Shown here piece after piece: positions 1 to 8,028 of a stretch of DNA of 10,668 nt. The stretch is from contig SYDD01000197.1 in NCBI GenBank assembly GCA_005786775.1, forward strand, positions 1-10,668, given 5' to 3'. Within the stretch, counting starts at the first letter, position 1. Each line of letters opens with the position of its first letter. The position numbers and the translations under genes were made by a program. Below the pieces are notes generated by a model that saw only the letters and a list, made by a program, of their open reading frames with translations, searched no databases and was not told the origin of the DNA. The DNA comes from Opitutaceae bacterium (GTDB taxonomy: Bacteria; Verrucomicrobiota; Verrucomicrobiia; Opitutales; Opitutaceae).

Positions 1-281
1 ATCCAAGCGGTTGAGCCGGGCGGCCGGGTGGAGGTTGCGGCCAGGATCGGAGCCGGGGGCGAAGTTGGCCTGGAGGTAAGGGACGACGGCCGTGGCGTGC
101 CCGATGCCGAGCGCGAGGAGATTTTCAAACCGTATGTCACCCGGCGAAAAGACGGTGTGGGCCTAGGTCTTGCGGTGGTCCGCCAGATCGCGCTCGCCCA
201 TGGTTGGGAGGTTACCTGCGGGGCCAACGTGCCGCGGGGCGCCGTGTTTCGGGTGGCGCCGTTGAGGCCCCCTCCTGCCGG

Positions 282-285
<4 letters not shown>
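1..285 (+). CDS. Sensor histidine kinase, C-terminal ATPase domain (partial, 5' end outside window)
   Basis: The frame is open from base 1 and ends at TGA 283-285, leaving 94 residues. This is the ATP-binding (HATPase_c) domain of a sensor kinase. It opens with IQAV, the tail of the N-box; then comes the G1 box D28-D-G-R-G32, the F-box-like IFKPYVT (41-47) and the G2 box GVGLGL (52-57) followed by AVVRQIALAHGW. The short ATP lid (TRRKDGVGLGL) resembles NtrB/AtoS-type kinases that pair with NtrC-type regulators. The phosphorylatable histidine and any sensory domains lie upstream, so the signal is unknown. The stop codon overlaps the start of the NtrC-type regulator at 282 (ATGA), which indicates co-transcription, translational coupling and a cognate pair. 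Nothing follows the ATPase domain except a short proline-rich tail. Domain identity is secure; the signal sensed cannot be inferred. Confidence 0.93.
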
Positions 286-1619
<1,334 letters not shown>

Positions 1620-1643
1620 AGGCGCCGCCGGGGCGACGCGGGG

Positions 1644-4241
1644 TCACACCGGCGGGGGCCCGCCGATCGGGCCGACGTGCGCGAGTTCAAGTACGACGCG
1701 TCCGGCGGCCCGCGACGCGGGGATGGAGATAGTGAACACTGCCTCCCAATCGTTCAGCTCCTCGGGATCGACGAGGGTTTGCGCGACGGTCCACGGTTCT
1801 TCGCTACCAGGCTGGCCCCCTGCGGTCCAATGGGTGTGCTGCGCGGAGCGACCCTCGGGATCCAGCCGGAGCCGGCCGCGCGCCTCGAGGTAAGGTTGAA
1901 ACGCCTGTTCGATCCGGCGGGCTGGGGAGGGCCCGGGAACGTCGCCCGTGGCCGCCCCGAGGGGGTCAGTACCCAAGCGCTGCCCGGCGCCGTCCCAGTC
2001 CCGCACTGCCACATCCTGAAGTACCCCGAGCAGCGCCGCGCGGACGAGGCGACGGAAGGAGGTTCGGTCCCGCGTGAGGTCCGGCCGCGTGGTGCGGCCG
2101 GGCGCCGCCGGTTCGCGGTCGTCCCGCGGCGTGGTGGCGGCGGGGTTCACCAGTAGTTCCCATTCCTCGAGCAGGCTGGAATCCACGCTGCGGATTAGTT
2201 CGCCGAGGTAATCTTCCATCTCCCGCACGGCTTCGGTCTTCGCGGTGTCGGGGACGGTCTGCGCGAGAACCTTCCAGACCTGCGCGAGGTGGCGTAGCAG
2301 CACGCCCTCCACCCGGTGAAGCTCGTACTCCCGCACGTAGGCGCCGAAAGAAAGGTAGCGTTCGTACATCTCGCGGGCGATCGACTTGGGCCGCACGTTC
2401 TCCTGCTCGACCCAAGGGTGCTGGGCGGCGAAGGCGTTGAAAGTCTCGTACAGAAATTCGCGCAAGGGCTTGGGGTGCTCGATCTCCTCCAACCGCTCCA
2501 TGCGCTCCTCGTAGGGCACTCCGGCGGCGCGCAGCTCCTCGAGCTTAGCCGATTTCTGCCGATCCACCTGCCGCCGTAGAATCGCGTCCGGATCCTCCAC
2601 GATGGCTTCGCACAGCGTGAGGAGGTTAAGGGCGTGGTCGGGGTCCTCTGGGTCGAGTCGGGGCAGGGTGTCGATCAGGTAGAGCGAGAGGGCCTGGTGC
2701 AGGGAAAAATCATCCTGCAGCTCGACGCTGACCTGAAGCTTGGGTCCGGAACTGCCCCGAGGGCGAGGGACCACAATGCCGCGTTCGACGAGGGCGCGGA
2801 AAAGCTGCCAAGCCCGCTGGCGGAGCAGGCGCTGGCGGTGCGGCGTCTCGTGGCACTCGCGCAGGAGACGCTGGAGGTCGCGGCATCCGTCACCTGGTCG
2901 CGAGAGCATCAGGAGGAGCATCCCGTGGGAGACTTCGAAGCGGGAGGTGAGCGCCTCGGGCGGGGCGGTGCGCAACCGTTCGAGAGTGCGTTCGTCCCAA
3001 GCGATCGTGCCCTCGGGCGCGCGCTGCTTGAGGGGCTGGCGGCGGCCGGGGCTGGCGGCGGCCTTTTCCTCGGCGCGGCGGTTCTCGATTACGTGGGGCG
3101 GGGCCTGTACGACCACGAAGCCACGGTCGTCGTACCCTTTGCGCCCAGCGCGGCCCGCGATCTGGCGGAAGTCACGCACGGTGAGTACTGCCGCCTTCTT
3201 GCCGTCATACTTCCACAGCTGGGTGAAGAGCACGGTGCGGATGGGGACGTTGATGCCTACCCCAAGCGTGTCGGTACCGCAGATGACCTTGAGGAGGCCC
3301 TGCTGGGCCAGTTTCTCGACCAGGAGTCGGTACTTCGGGAGGAGTCCGGCGTGGTGCACCCCGATTCCGTGGCGCAGCCAGCGCTGTACCTCGCGGCCGT
3401 GGGGACTGTTGAAGCGGGCGGACTCCAGCGCGCTCTGCAGGGCGGCCTTCTCCTCCCGCGAGCAGACGTTGAGGCTCATCAGCGCCTGCGCCGCCTCCGC
3501 CGCAGATCGCTGGGTGAAGTGCACCAGATAGATCGGGCCGCGCTTGGTGGCGAGCAGCTCGGCCACGCGTTCGGCGAGGGGCATCTCGGAGTATTCGAAT
3601 TCCAGCGGCACCGGTCGCCGGTCGCTGCGCACGGTGCGGCTTGGGGCTCCCGTGACGCGGGTCATCTCCCGCTCGAAGAACGCCGTCTCGCCCAGGGTCG
3701 CCGACATCAGGAGAAACCGGGCGTGGGGCAGGGTCAGCAACGGGATCTGCCAGGCGCCGCCCCGGGTCGGATCCGAGTAATAATGAAACTCGTCCATCAC
3801 CACGGCGCGGAGGTCGCTGGTCTCGCCGCGGTGGAGGGCGATGTTGGCGAGGATCTCTGCAGTGCAGCAGAGTAGGGGGGCGCCCAGGTTCACGCTGGCG
3901 TCCCCGGTCATCATCCCGACCTGGTCCGGCCCGAACTCCCGGCAGAGGGAGAGAAACTTTTCGTTCACCAGGGCCTTGATCGGGCAGGTGTAAACGGTAC
4001 GTTCTCCCCGGCAGAGCGCTCGATAATGGAACGCCGCGGCCACCAGTGACTTGCCGGAGCCGGTGGGGGTGTTGAGGATGACGTTGGCACCCTCGTAAAG
4101 TTCGAGAATGGCCTCCTCCTGTTCCGGGTAGAGCTCCAGCCCGCGGCCGGCGCAGGCGGCCAGAAAGGCCTCCAGCACGGTTCCCGCCTCCGGGAGGGCC
4201 CCGCCGGCGGGACGGAGCGGGGCAAGCGGCGGGGCGTTCAT
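1644..4241 (-). CDS. Ski2-like DEAD/DEAH-box helicase with DUF3516-type C-terminal domain
   Basis: 865 residues. I chose ATG 4241 (MNAPPLAPLRPAGG) because the open frame further upstream runs into the DUF1080 gene and is serine/arginine-rich shadow. Superfamily 2 motifs appear in order: Q-like region YPEQEEAI (38-45), Walker A TPTGSGKS (58-65), Ia PIKALVNEKF (87-96), GD and TAE (113-129), motif II DEFH (150-153), motif III SAT (180-182), motif V GTDTLGVGIN (322-331) and motif VI QIAGRAGR (360-367). The second half, from about 440, has no further helicase motif and matches from memory the DUF3516 region of helicases I know best from actinobacteria, ending with PWTVAQTLVDPEELNDW. It is a cytoplasmic ATP-dependent nucleic-acid unwinding enzyme, probably acting on RNA or structured nucleic acid; the substrate is not known for this subfamily. 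It starts 31 bases after the DUF1080 gene, so the two are probably co-transcribed. No frameshift or missing catalytic residue was seen. Confidence 0.92.
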   Translation of the reverse strand: MNAPPLAPLRPAGGALPEAGTVLEAFLAACAGRGLELYPEQEEAILELYEGANVILNTPTGSGKSLVAAAFHYRALCRGERTVYTCPIKALVNEKFLSLCREFGPDQVGMMTGDASVNLGAPLLCCTAEILANIALHRGETSDLRAVVMDEFHYYSDPTRGGAWQIPLLTLPHARFLLMSATLGETAFFEREMTRVTGAPSRTVRSDRRPVPLEFEYSEMPLAERVAELLATKRGPIYLVHFTQRSAAEAAQALMSLNVCSREEKAALQSALESARFNSPHGREVQRWLRHGIGVHHAGLLPKYRLLVEKLAQQGLLKVICGTDTLGVGINVPIRTVLFTQLWKYDGKKAAVLTVRDFRQIAGRAGRKGYDDRGFVVVQAPPHVIENRRAEEKAAASPGRRQPLKQRAPEGTIAWDERTLERLRTAPPEALTSRFEVSHGMLLLMLSRPGDGCRDLQRLLRECHETPHRQRLLRQRAWQLFRALVERGIVVPRPRGSSGPKLQVSVELQDDFSLHQALSLYLIDTLPRLDPEDPDHALNLLTLCEAIVEDPDAILRRQVDRQKSAKLEELRAAGVPYEERMERLEEIEHPKPLREFLYETFNAFAAQHPWVEQENVRPKSIAREMYERYLSFGAYVREYELHRVEGVLLRHLAQVWKVLAQTVPDTAKTEAVREMEDYLGELIRSVDSSLLEEWELLVNPAATTPRDDREPAAPGRTTRPDLTRDRTSFRRLVRAALLGVLQDVAVRDWDGAGQRLGTDPLGAATGDVPGPSPARRIEQAFQPYLEARGRLRLDPEGRSAQHTHWTAGGQPGSEEPWTVAQTLVDPEELNDWEAVFTISIPASRAAGRVVLELAHVGPIGGPPPV

Positions 4242-4272
4242 CCGCGCACTGCCGCAGCCCCGGGACGGACTG

Positions 4273-5046
4273 TCAATCCGCGGTCCCGGCGGGCAGCGCT
4301 TGTAGGCGGATGTTTCGGTAAGCGGCACCCGTCTCGTAGGCCGCGAGCCCGAGCGGGAGCGAGTGCTTGATGTCGCCGAAGCGGAGATCGAGCTTTCGCC
4401 CTGCGATCTCGAAATCCACCACCTGCTCATCGTCGATCCACGCCTCGAGTTTAGCCGGGGTGACCCGGACGCGAATGCGGTACCAGCGCCCCGTCTCGTA
4501 GGTGCGCCCCGTGGTGGTCTCGTTGTCCGACGCGTCCGAGTTGTCGATGCAGGAGATCCCGGTGACTCCGCCGCCCCAACCGCCGACGATGAGCGTGCAG
4601 GCCGAGGCGGCCACGGGGAAGGTCAGGCCGCAGAAGAAGTCTCCGCCCTCGAGCTTCATCGCCTCCAGCGTCACCTCGTAATTCATCCGGGGCAGCGAGG
4701 TCGTGGGATCTAGGTTGATTCCGGCCATGTAAGTGCTGCGCGGCACGACGATGGCGGGGCCTTCGCCGCGGAATCGGGGCTCGACGCGCACCTCCGTCTG
4801 TGAGTCGAACGCCGACGCGCGCCAAGGGCCGAGGCTGCGGCCGTCGAAGAGCGAGCGGGCTCCCGCAGCAACGGTCGGCGGCGGCGCTGCTCCGCACGCC
4901 GGGGACGCCAGCGGGGCAGCCAGGGTGAGCAGCAGGGCGATCCACGAGGGTAGGGCGCGCGGCCCAGGGCAAAGAGGAGAGGGCACGGGGGGAAGTTGCC
5001 GCCGGCGCCGCTGCCGTGCAACGCTGGAGCCCCGCAAGAGCGGCAC
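4273..5046 (-). CDS. Exported DUF1080-like (3-keto-disaccharide hydrolase / LamG-like fold) protein
   Basis: 257 residues if translation begins at GTG 5046. The start is uncertain: another in-frame GTG lies at 4986, and neither has a clear ribosome binding site. The later start would give a shorter, more normal signal peptide. The hydrophobic segment WIALLLTLAAPLA is followed by SPAC (C51 in the long numbering), so this is either a secreted protein or a lipoprotein with an imperfect lipobox. The mature part opens with SLFDGRSLGPW (65-75), the usual first strand of DUF1080 (PF06439), and closes with GRWYRIRVRV, LEAWIDDEQVVDFE and YRNIRLQAL, the jelly-roll strands of the family. The middle, with GGDFFCGLTFP, GGWGGGVTGIS and IDNSDASDNETT, resembles planctomycete and verrucomicrobial relatives as I recall them. 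Some family members act on 3-keto-glycosides; whether this one does cannot be read from the sequence. It is the first gene of a probable two-gene transcript with the helicase. Confidence 0.78.
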   Translation of the reverse strand: MPLLRGSSVARQRRRRQLPPVPSPLCPGPRALPSWIALLLTLAAPLASPACGAAPPPTVAAGARSLFDGRSLGPWRASAFDSQTEVRVEPRFRGEGPAIVVPRSTYMAGINLDPTTSLPRMNYEVTLEAMKLEGGDFFCGLTFPVAASACTLIVGGWGGGVTGISCIDNSDASDNETTTGRTYETGRWYRIRVRVTPAKLEAWIDDEQVVDFEIAGRKLDLRFGDIKHSLPLGLAAYETGAAYRNIRLQALPAGTAD

Positions 5047-5149
5047 GGACTGCGTACGGGGCCCCGCCGGCCCTTACGTAGGCCCCGGGCCCGCCGACGT
5101 CAGCTACTACCCATTAACATTCCCGGCCGCGTCGACTAAGCTGATTGCC
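5047..5149. promoter_or_regulatory. Divergent intergenic region with an interrupted inverted repeat
   Basis: These 103 bases separate the minus-strand DUF1080 gene from the plus-strand receiver gene, so promoters for both are expected here if the long DUF1080 start is right. An inverted repeat CGGGGCC (5057-5063) / GGCCCCG (5081-5087) spans a 17-base spacer, and GACGTC (5097-5102) is palindromic. An AT-richer patch, CATTAACAT (5112-5120), could hold a -10 element for the receiver gene, but I find no matching -35 box. No Shine-Dalgarno sequence precedes ATG 5150. The region's role is inferred from layout; the individual sites are weak. Confidence 0.4.
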
Positions 5150-5707
5150 ATGGAAACGCCCGTTGTCTCTGCCGCCGTCCCGGCGCGCTCCCGAATTTTG
5201 CTGGTCGAGGATCAGACCTCCATTCGCGAAATGCTCAGTGATGTCCTCGCCCGGATGGACGAGTTCGAGGTGGTTGGCCAGGCGGCTGATGTCCCCGAGG
5301 CGCTGCGGCTGGCCCGCGAGACCCAGCCCGACGTGGTGGTGCTCGATTGGCGCTTTCCCAACGGCACCGGCCTCGATTTCCTCCGCGAGCTGCGTCCCAG
5401 CCGGCTCCAGTGCCGGGTGTTGGTGCTCACCGGCAACACCAATGATGAGTCCGTTGGCGACGCTCTGGCCTTTGGGGCGCGGGGTTTCTTCGAAAAGCTC
5501 GGGGGCTTGCAGGACTTCATTCAGGCGGTGCGGACCGTGGCATCCGGCGGTGCGTATTTCGGACCCGAGGCGTCGGCGATTGTCGACCGGTTGGTTAAGG
5601 CCAAGGCCGCGCAGGTGACGCGCACCGAGGCGTCTCCGGCCCCGGCGAGTGTCTCCCGTCCTCGGGCTCCCGAACCCCTTTCCCCGTTGAGCTACGCGCT
5701 GGGCTGA
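5150..5707 (+). CDS. NarL/FixJ-type response regulator receiver lacking the DNA-binding domain
   Basis: 185 residues from ATG 5150; the frame is open upstream but the receiver begins right after this ATG (RILLVEDQ at 15-22). Receiver residues are all present: acidic E20-D21, phosphoacceptor D66 in VVVLDWRFPNGTGLDFL, T94 in VLVLTGNTND, and K116 in FFEKLG. The last receiver helix and the following stretch (FIQAVRTVASGGAYFGPEAS) are typical of NarL/FixJ regulators, in which a LuxR-type helix-turn-helix follows a short linker. Here a Pro/Ala/Ser-rich linker (about 148-180) ends in EPLSPLSYALG and stops, just where helix-turn-helix domains usually begin with LTPRE. The protein is therefore receiver-only, acting perhaps through protein contacts or as a phosphate sink, or it descends from a truncated regulator. 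No kinase is adjacent. The PEP-CTERM gene follows 57 bases later on the same strand and may be co-transcribed. Confidence 0.88.
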   Translation: METPVVSAAVPARSRILLVEDQTSIREMLSDVLARMDEFEVVGQAADVPEALRLARETQPDVVVLDWRFPNGTGLDFLRELRPSRLQCRVLVLTGNTNDESVGDALAFGARGFFEKLGGLQDFIQAVRTVASGGAYFGPEASAIVDRLVKAKAAQVTRTEASPAPASVSRPRAPEPLSPLSYALG

Positions 5708-5764
5708 GCGAGGGACCGTCCGCCGTTTTTCCCGTTGTCGCAACCTGACTGGTCGAAACCTGCC

Positions 5765-6448
5765 ATGAACCGTTCCTTTCGCCGCCTGGCAGTCTTGGTC
5801 CTGCTCTGCCTCAGCGCTAGCGCCGCTGGCGCGCAGACTTACCCGAAGTTGTTCGACGTGACCTACGAGGCCTCGAACCTAACGCTCACCATCACGCCGA
5901 CGGGCAACGCCGCGAGTGGGAATCTGCCCGACGGAACCTCCTCATACTCGATGGGTGCCGGCGTGCTCTTTACGAACCTCTTCAATGCTCATCCGGCCAG
6001 CGTCGTCGGTACAGGCGGGGTTTTGGTGGCCACGGTACAAGGTGGTCTCAGGGCGAGTACTCAAAATACGAACGTGCTCCTCTCTTCCGTCTATGACCAA
6101 GGCTCCGGAGCTAAAGGGTTAATTGTCCTGAACGATGCGGTCGCCGGAGCGACGTTTTCCTTTACGAAGTCGGACACCCCCACCGCCGCGTTTAACACCG
6201 CGAACTCAATCACGATCACGTTCACCTCATCCGCCGCGTCGCAGTATTTCTCCACGACTTCCTTGCTCGATGCGGGCCGCGTGAACGTCGGACTCGGGGC
6301 GGGGGTAGATATCGGGTCCTACTCGTACACCTACTCCGCCGTTCCCGAGCCCTCCACCTACGCCGCCATCGCCGGCGCCTTGGGCCTCGGTTACGCGGTC
6401 TACCGCCGTCGCCGTCAGGCTCCCGCCGCCACGGTTGGGACGGCCTGA
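5765..6448 (+). CDS. PEP-CTERM sorting-domain exported protein
   Basis: 227 residues from ATG 5765; an in-frame TTG at 5735 would only add ten residues before the signal peptide. The N-terminus is a Sec signal peptide: charged MNRSFRR, hydrophobic LAVLVLLCLSASA, and a likely cut after A21-G-A23 before QTYPK. The mature region is rich in Ser, Thr, Gly and Ala with alternating hydrophobic residues, as in beta-rich surface proteins, and I recognise no enzymatic motif. The C-terminus is a textbook PEP-CTERM tripartite signal: VPEPSTYA with PEP at 194-196, a short transmembrane helix IAGALGLGYAVY, and a basic cluster RRRR (214-217). In known systems an exosortase (EpsH family) recognises this tag and processes the protein at the inner membrane during export, often with exopolysaccharide. 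No exosortase gene lies in the window. Base composition is less GC-rich between about 5860 and 6250 than in the neighbouring genes. Specific function unknown. Confidence 0.93.
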   Translation: MNRSFRRLAVLVLLCLSASAAGAQTYPKLFDVTYEASNLTLTITPTGNAASGNLPDGTSSYSMGAGVLFTNLFNAHPASVVGTGGVLVATVQGGLRASTQNTNVLLSSVYDQGSGAKGLIVLNDAVAGATFSFTKSDTPTAAFNTANSITITFTSSAASQYFSTTSLLDAGRVNVGLGAGVDIGSYSYTYSAVPEPSTYAAIAGALGLGYAVYRRRRQAPAATVGTA

Positions 6449-6465
6449 CTAAATTGCTGGGGCTT

Positions 6466-6481
6466 GAGGCCGCCTGGCCTC
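6466..6481 (+). terminator. Hairpin after the PEP-CTERM gene (possible terminator, no T-tract)
   Basis: A perfect 6-base stem GAGGCC (6466-6471) / GGCCTC (6476-6481) with loop GCCT starts 17 bases after the PEP-CTERM stop codon. No run of T follows, so it may instead stabilise the mRNA 3' end. A second hairpin lies 21 bases downstream. Confidence 0.35.
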
Positions 6482-6502
6482 CGCTTCTCGTCGCCGCCCC
6501 TC

Positions 6503-6524
6503 TCCGATCACGCGATCGGACTTT
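6503..6524 (+). terminator. Second hairpin after the PEP-CTERM gene (candidate intrinsic terminator)
   Basis: A perfect 7-base stem TCCGATC (6503-6509) / GATCGGA (6514-6520) with loop ACGC is followed by CTTT and a pyrimidine-containing stretch. It lies 54 bases past the PEP-CTERM stop and 78 bases before the next start codon, a natural place for the end of the upstream transcript. The weak T-run makes efficiency uncertain. Confidence 0.45.
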
Positions 6525-6577
6525 GGTCGGCTTCCTTTCCCGGGCTTGCGCCGCGGGGTGGGGGCGCCGAGCGTCGC

Positions 6578-6592
6578 GGGATCCCCGATCCC
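6578..6592 (+). promoter_or_regulatory. Hairpin just upstream of the Gfo/Idh/MocA start codon
   Basis: GGGATC (6578-6583) and GATCCC (6587-6592) can pair around a CCC loop, ending 9 bases before ATG 6602, exactly where a ribosome binding site would sit. No Shine-Dalgarno sequence is visible there (CCTGACCCCCG precedes the ATG). It might modulate initiation, or be a chance feature of GC-rich DNA. Confidence 0.25.
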
Positions 6593-6601
6593 TGACCCCC
6601 G

Positions 6602-7948
6602 ATGCCCCCGTTCCAGATCTCCCGCCGTCGTTTCGTCCAACATTGCGTTCAGACTGCGGCCTTGGCCGGCCTACCCGCTTGGTTCATCGAGGAGCGCCTT
6701 GCCGCTGCCGAGACCGGTCCGGCCCGGCGTCCGGGCCCGAATGACCGCCCTGGCATCGCCCTGATTGGTGCCGGTGGGCAGGGTACCCGCGATGCCCAGA
6801 ACGCGGCCAATTGGGGTGAGGTGGTGGCGGTGTGTGACGTGGACCGCGCTCACGCCGAGGCGGCGGCCGCGAAACTTACCGTGGACGGCCGTCGCCCAGC
6901 CGTGGTGAGCGATTTCCGGCGCCTGCTGGAGCGGGATGACATTCACGCCCTCGTCAACGGCACTCCCGACCACTGGCACACGCTGATTAACCTCGGCGCC
7001 GCCCGGGCGGGCAAGGACGTCTATTCTGAGAAGCCCCTCACGCTGACGATCGACGAGGGCCGCCGCCTAGTCCGGTCCGTGCGGGACCGCCGGATCATCC
7101 TGCAGACCGGGACCCAGCAGCGCAGCTCCCAGCGCTTTCGCCTCGCCTGCGAGCTGGTGCGCAACGACCGGATCGGCCGCTTGCGCGAGGCCCACGTCTG
7201 GCTGCCGGCCGGCCTCCGCGAGGGTCCCTTCGCCTCGGGACCGGTTCCGGCGGGCCTCGATTGGGACTACTGGCAGGGCCCGGCCCGCCAAACGGACTAC
7301 GTGAAGGAGCGCTGTCACCGTACCTTCCGCTTCTGGTACGACTATTCCGGGGGCACGATGACCGACTGGGGGGCGCATCATAACGACATCGCCTACTGGG
7401 CCATCGGCCTCCTCGCGCCGCGGACCGTCGAGGCTAAGGTTTTGGTGCAGCCCATCCCCGGCGGCTACGACGCGTTCAGTGAGTACGAGGTCAACTATGT
7501 CTATGAGAACGGGGTTCGCCTCGTTATTCATACCACCAAAGATGACAGCATCTACGGGGCGAAGCTTAACCCGACCGGTCAGCGCAACGGGATCCGCTTC
7601 GAGGGCTCCGAAGGCTGGATCTGGGTTAACCGCGACCAGCTCACCGCGAGCGATCCGGCCTTGCTGAAGACGCCCCTCCCGGCCGGCGCGGTCCGCCTCT
7701 ACGAGAGCAAGAATCACATGGAGAACTTTATCGACTGCATGCGCAGCCGCCGCGACCCGATCTGCGACGTCGAGGTCGGGCACCGCTCGGCGACGATGTG
7801 TCACCTTGGGGCCATCGCCCTGCGCACCGGCCTTCGGCTCACCTGGGACGCCACGCGCGAGGAGTTCACTGGTCCCGACGCGGCCGCCGGCAACGCCCTG
7901 GTCGCGCGCGAACTACGGGCCCCTTACGACTACTCGTTCGTCGCCTGA
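6602..7948 (+). CDS. Tat-exported Gfo/Idh/MocA family NAD(P)-dependent oxidoreductase
   Basis: 448 residues from ATG 6602. The N-terminus carries a twin-arginine signal (S7-R-R-R-F-V) with a modest hydrophobic stretch TAALAGLPAWF, so the folded enzyme with its cofactor is probably exported to the periplasm. The Rossmann domain follows: IALIGAGGQG (52-61) binds the dinucleotide, VCDVD (77-81) ends the second strand, GTPDHWH (120-126) and the family-defining SEKPL (142-146) come next. The C-terminal substrate domain has GGTMTDWGAHHNDIAYW, with D255 and H259 to D262 at the usual active-site segment. Family members oxidise, reduce or epimerise sugars, inositols and related compounds; some use a tightly held NAD to hydrolyse glycosides through a 3-keto intermediate. 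The exact substrate is not readable here. Length and motif order fit the exported subgroup common in Verrucomicrobiota and Planctomycetota. It stands alone between hairpins, so it may be monocistronic. Confidence 0.94.
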   Translation: MPPFQISRRRFVQHCVQTAALAGLPAWFIEERLAAAETGPARRPGPNDRPGIALIGAGGQGTRDAQNAANWGEVVAVCDVDRAHAEAAAAKLTVDGRRPAVVSDFRRLLERDDIHALVNGTPDHWHTLINLGAARAGKDVYSEKPLTLTIDEGRRLVRSVRDRRIILQTGTQQRSSQRFRLACELVRNDRIGRLREAHVWLPAGLREGPFASGPVPAGLDWDYWQGPARQTDYVKERCHRTFRFWYDYSGGTMTDWGAHHNDIAYWAIGLLAPRTVEAKVLVQPIPGGYDAFSEYEVNYVYENGVRLVIHTTKDDSIYGAKLNPTGQRNGIRFEGSEGWIWVNRDQLTASDPALLKTPLPAGAVRLYESKNHMENFIDCMRSRRDPICDVEVGHRSATMCHLGAIALRTGLRLTWDATREEFTGPDAAAGNALVARELRAPYDYSFVA

Positions 7949-7965
7949 CCCGGCCCGCGCTGAGT

Positions 7966-8003
7966 AAAAAACCGCCCCGATCGCGCGGTCGCGGTCGGGG
8001 CGG
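7966..8003 (-). terminator. Strong stem-loop with T-tract on the minus strand
   Basis: The arms CCGCCCCGATCGCG (7972-7985) and CGCGGTCGGGGCGG (7990-8003) form a 14-pair stem, including one T-G wobble, around loop CGGT. Six A (7966-7971) precede it on the plus strand, so the minus strand reads hairpin then TTTTTT: a canonical intrinsic terminator for leftward transcription. It lies 23 bases after the Gfo/Idh/MocA stop and would be a plus-strand hairpin without a T-tract there. It may be half of a once bidirectional terminator, still forming the 3' end of the plus transcript, or it may stop antisense transcription. Confidence 0.7.
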
Positions 8004-8011
8004 GTGAGAGG

Positions 8012-8028
8012 GGCAGGAAGGGCCTGCC
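8012..8028. other. Small hairpin in the 7949-8156 intergenic region
   Basis: GGCAGG (8012-8017) and CCTGCC (8023-8028) pair around AAGGG, shortly after the large terminator stem. The rest of this intergenic stretch, about 130 bases up to the esterase start, shows no tRNA, convincing promoter or small gene. The palindrome GGCGCGCC (8078-8085) is unremarkable at this GC content. Confidence 0.25.

Noticed and set aside
1651..1664. GGCGGG/CCCGCC as a terminator between the convergent regulator and helicase genes
   Set aside because: It lies inside the helicase C-terminal codons, has only a 2-base loop, and no T-tract follows.
2634..3875. A 413-residue open frame on the plus strand opposite the helicase
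   Set aside because: It lies fully antisense to a gene with all helicase motifs, its product shows no recognisable domain, and long antisense frames are expected in GC-rich coding DNA.
4271..4276. TTGACA on the minus strand as a -35 box for the helicase
   Set aside because: It includes the DUF1080 stop codon and no plausible -10 element follows at 16-18 bases, so it is probably chance.
4242..4430. A 63-residue N-terminal extension of the helicase frame up to 4430
   Set aside because: It overlaps the DUF1080 coding end, is Ser/Arg-rich shadow sequence, and the helicase family usually begins close to the chosen ATG 4241.
5712..5730. GGAC/GTCC followed by TTTTT as a terminator after the receiver gene
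   Set aside because: The two arms are separated by a single base, which cannot form a loop, and several bases intervene before the T-run.
5751..5763. A GG...GC pair before the PEP-CTERM gene as a sigma54 -24/-12 promoter
   Set aside because: The spacing is 9 instead of 10 bases, the flanks do not match TGGCAC/TTGC, and it sits immediately before the start codon.
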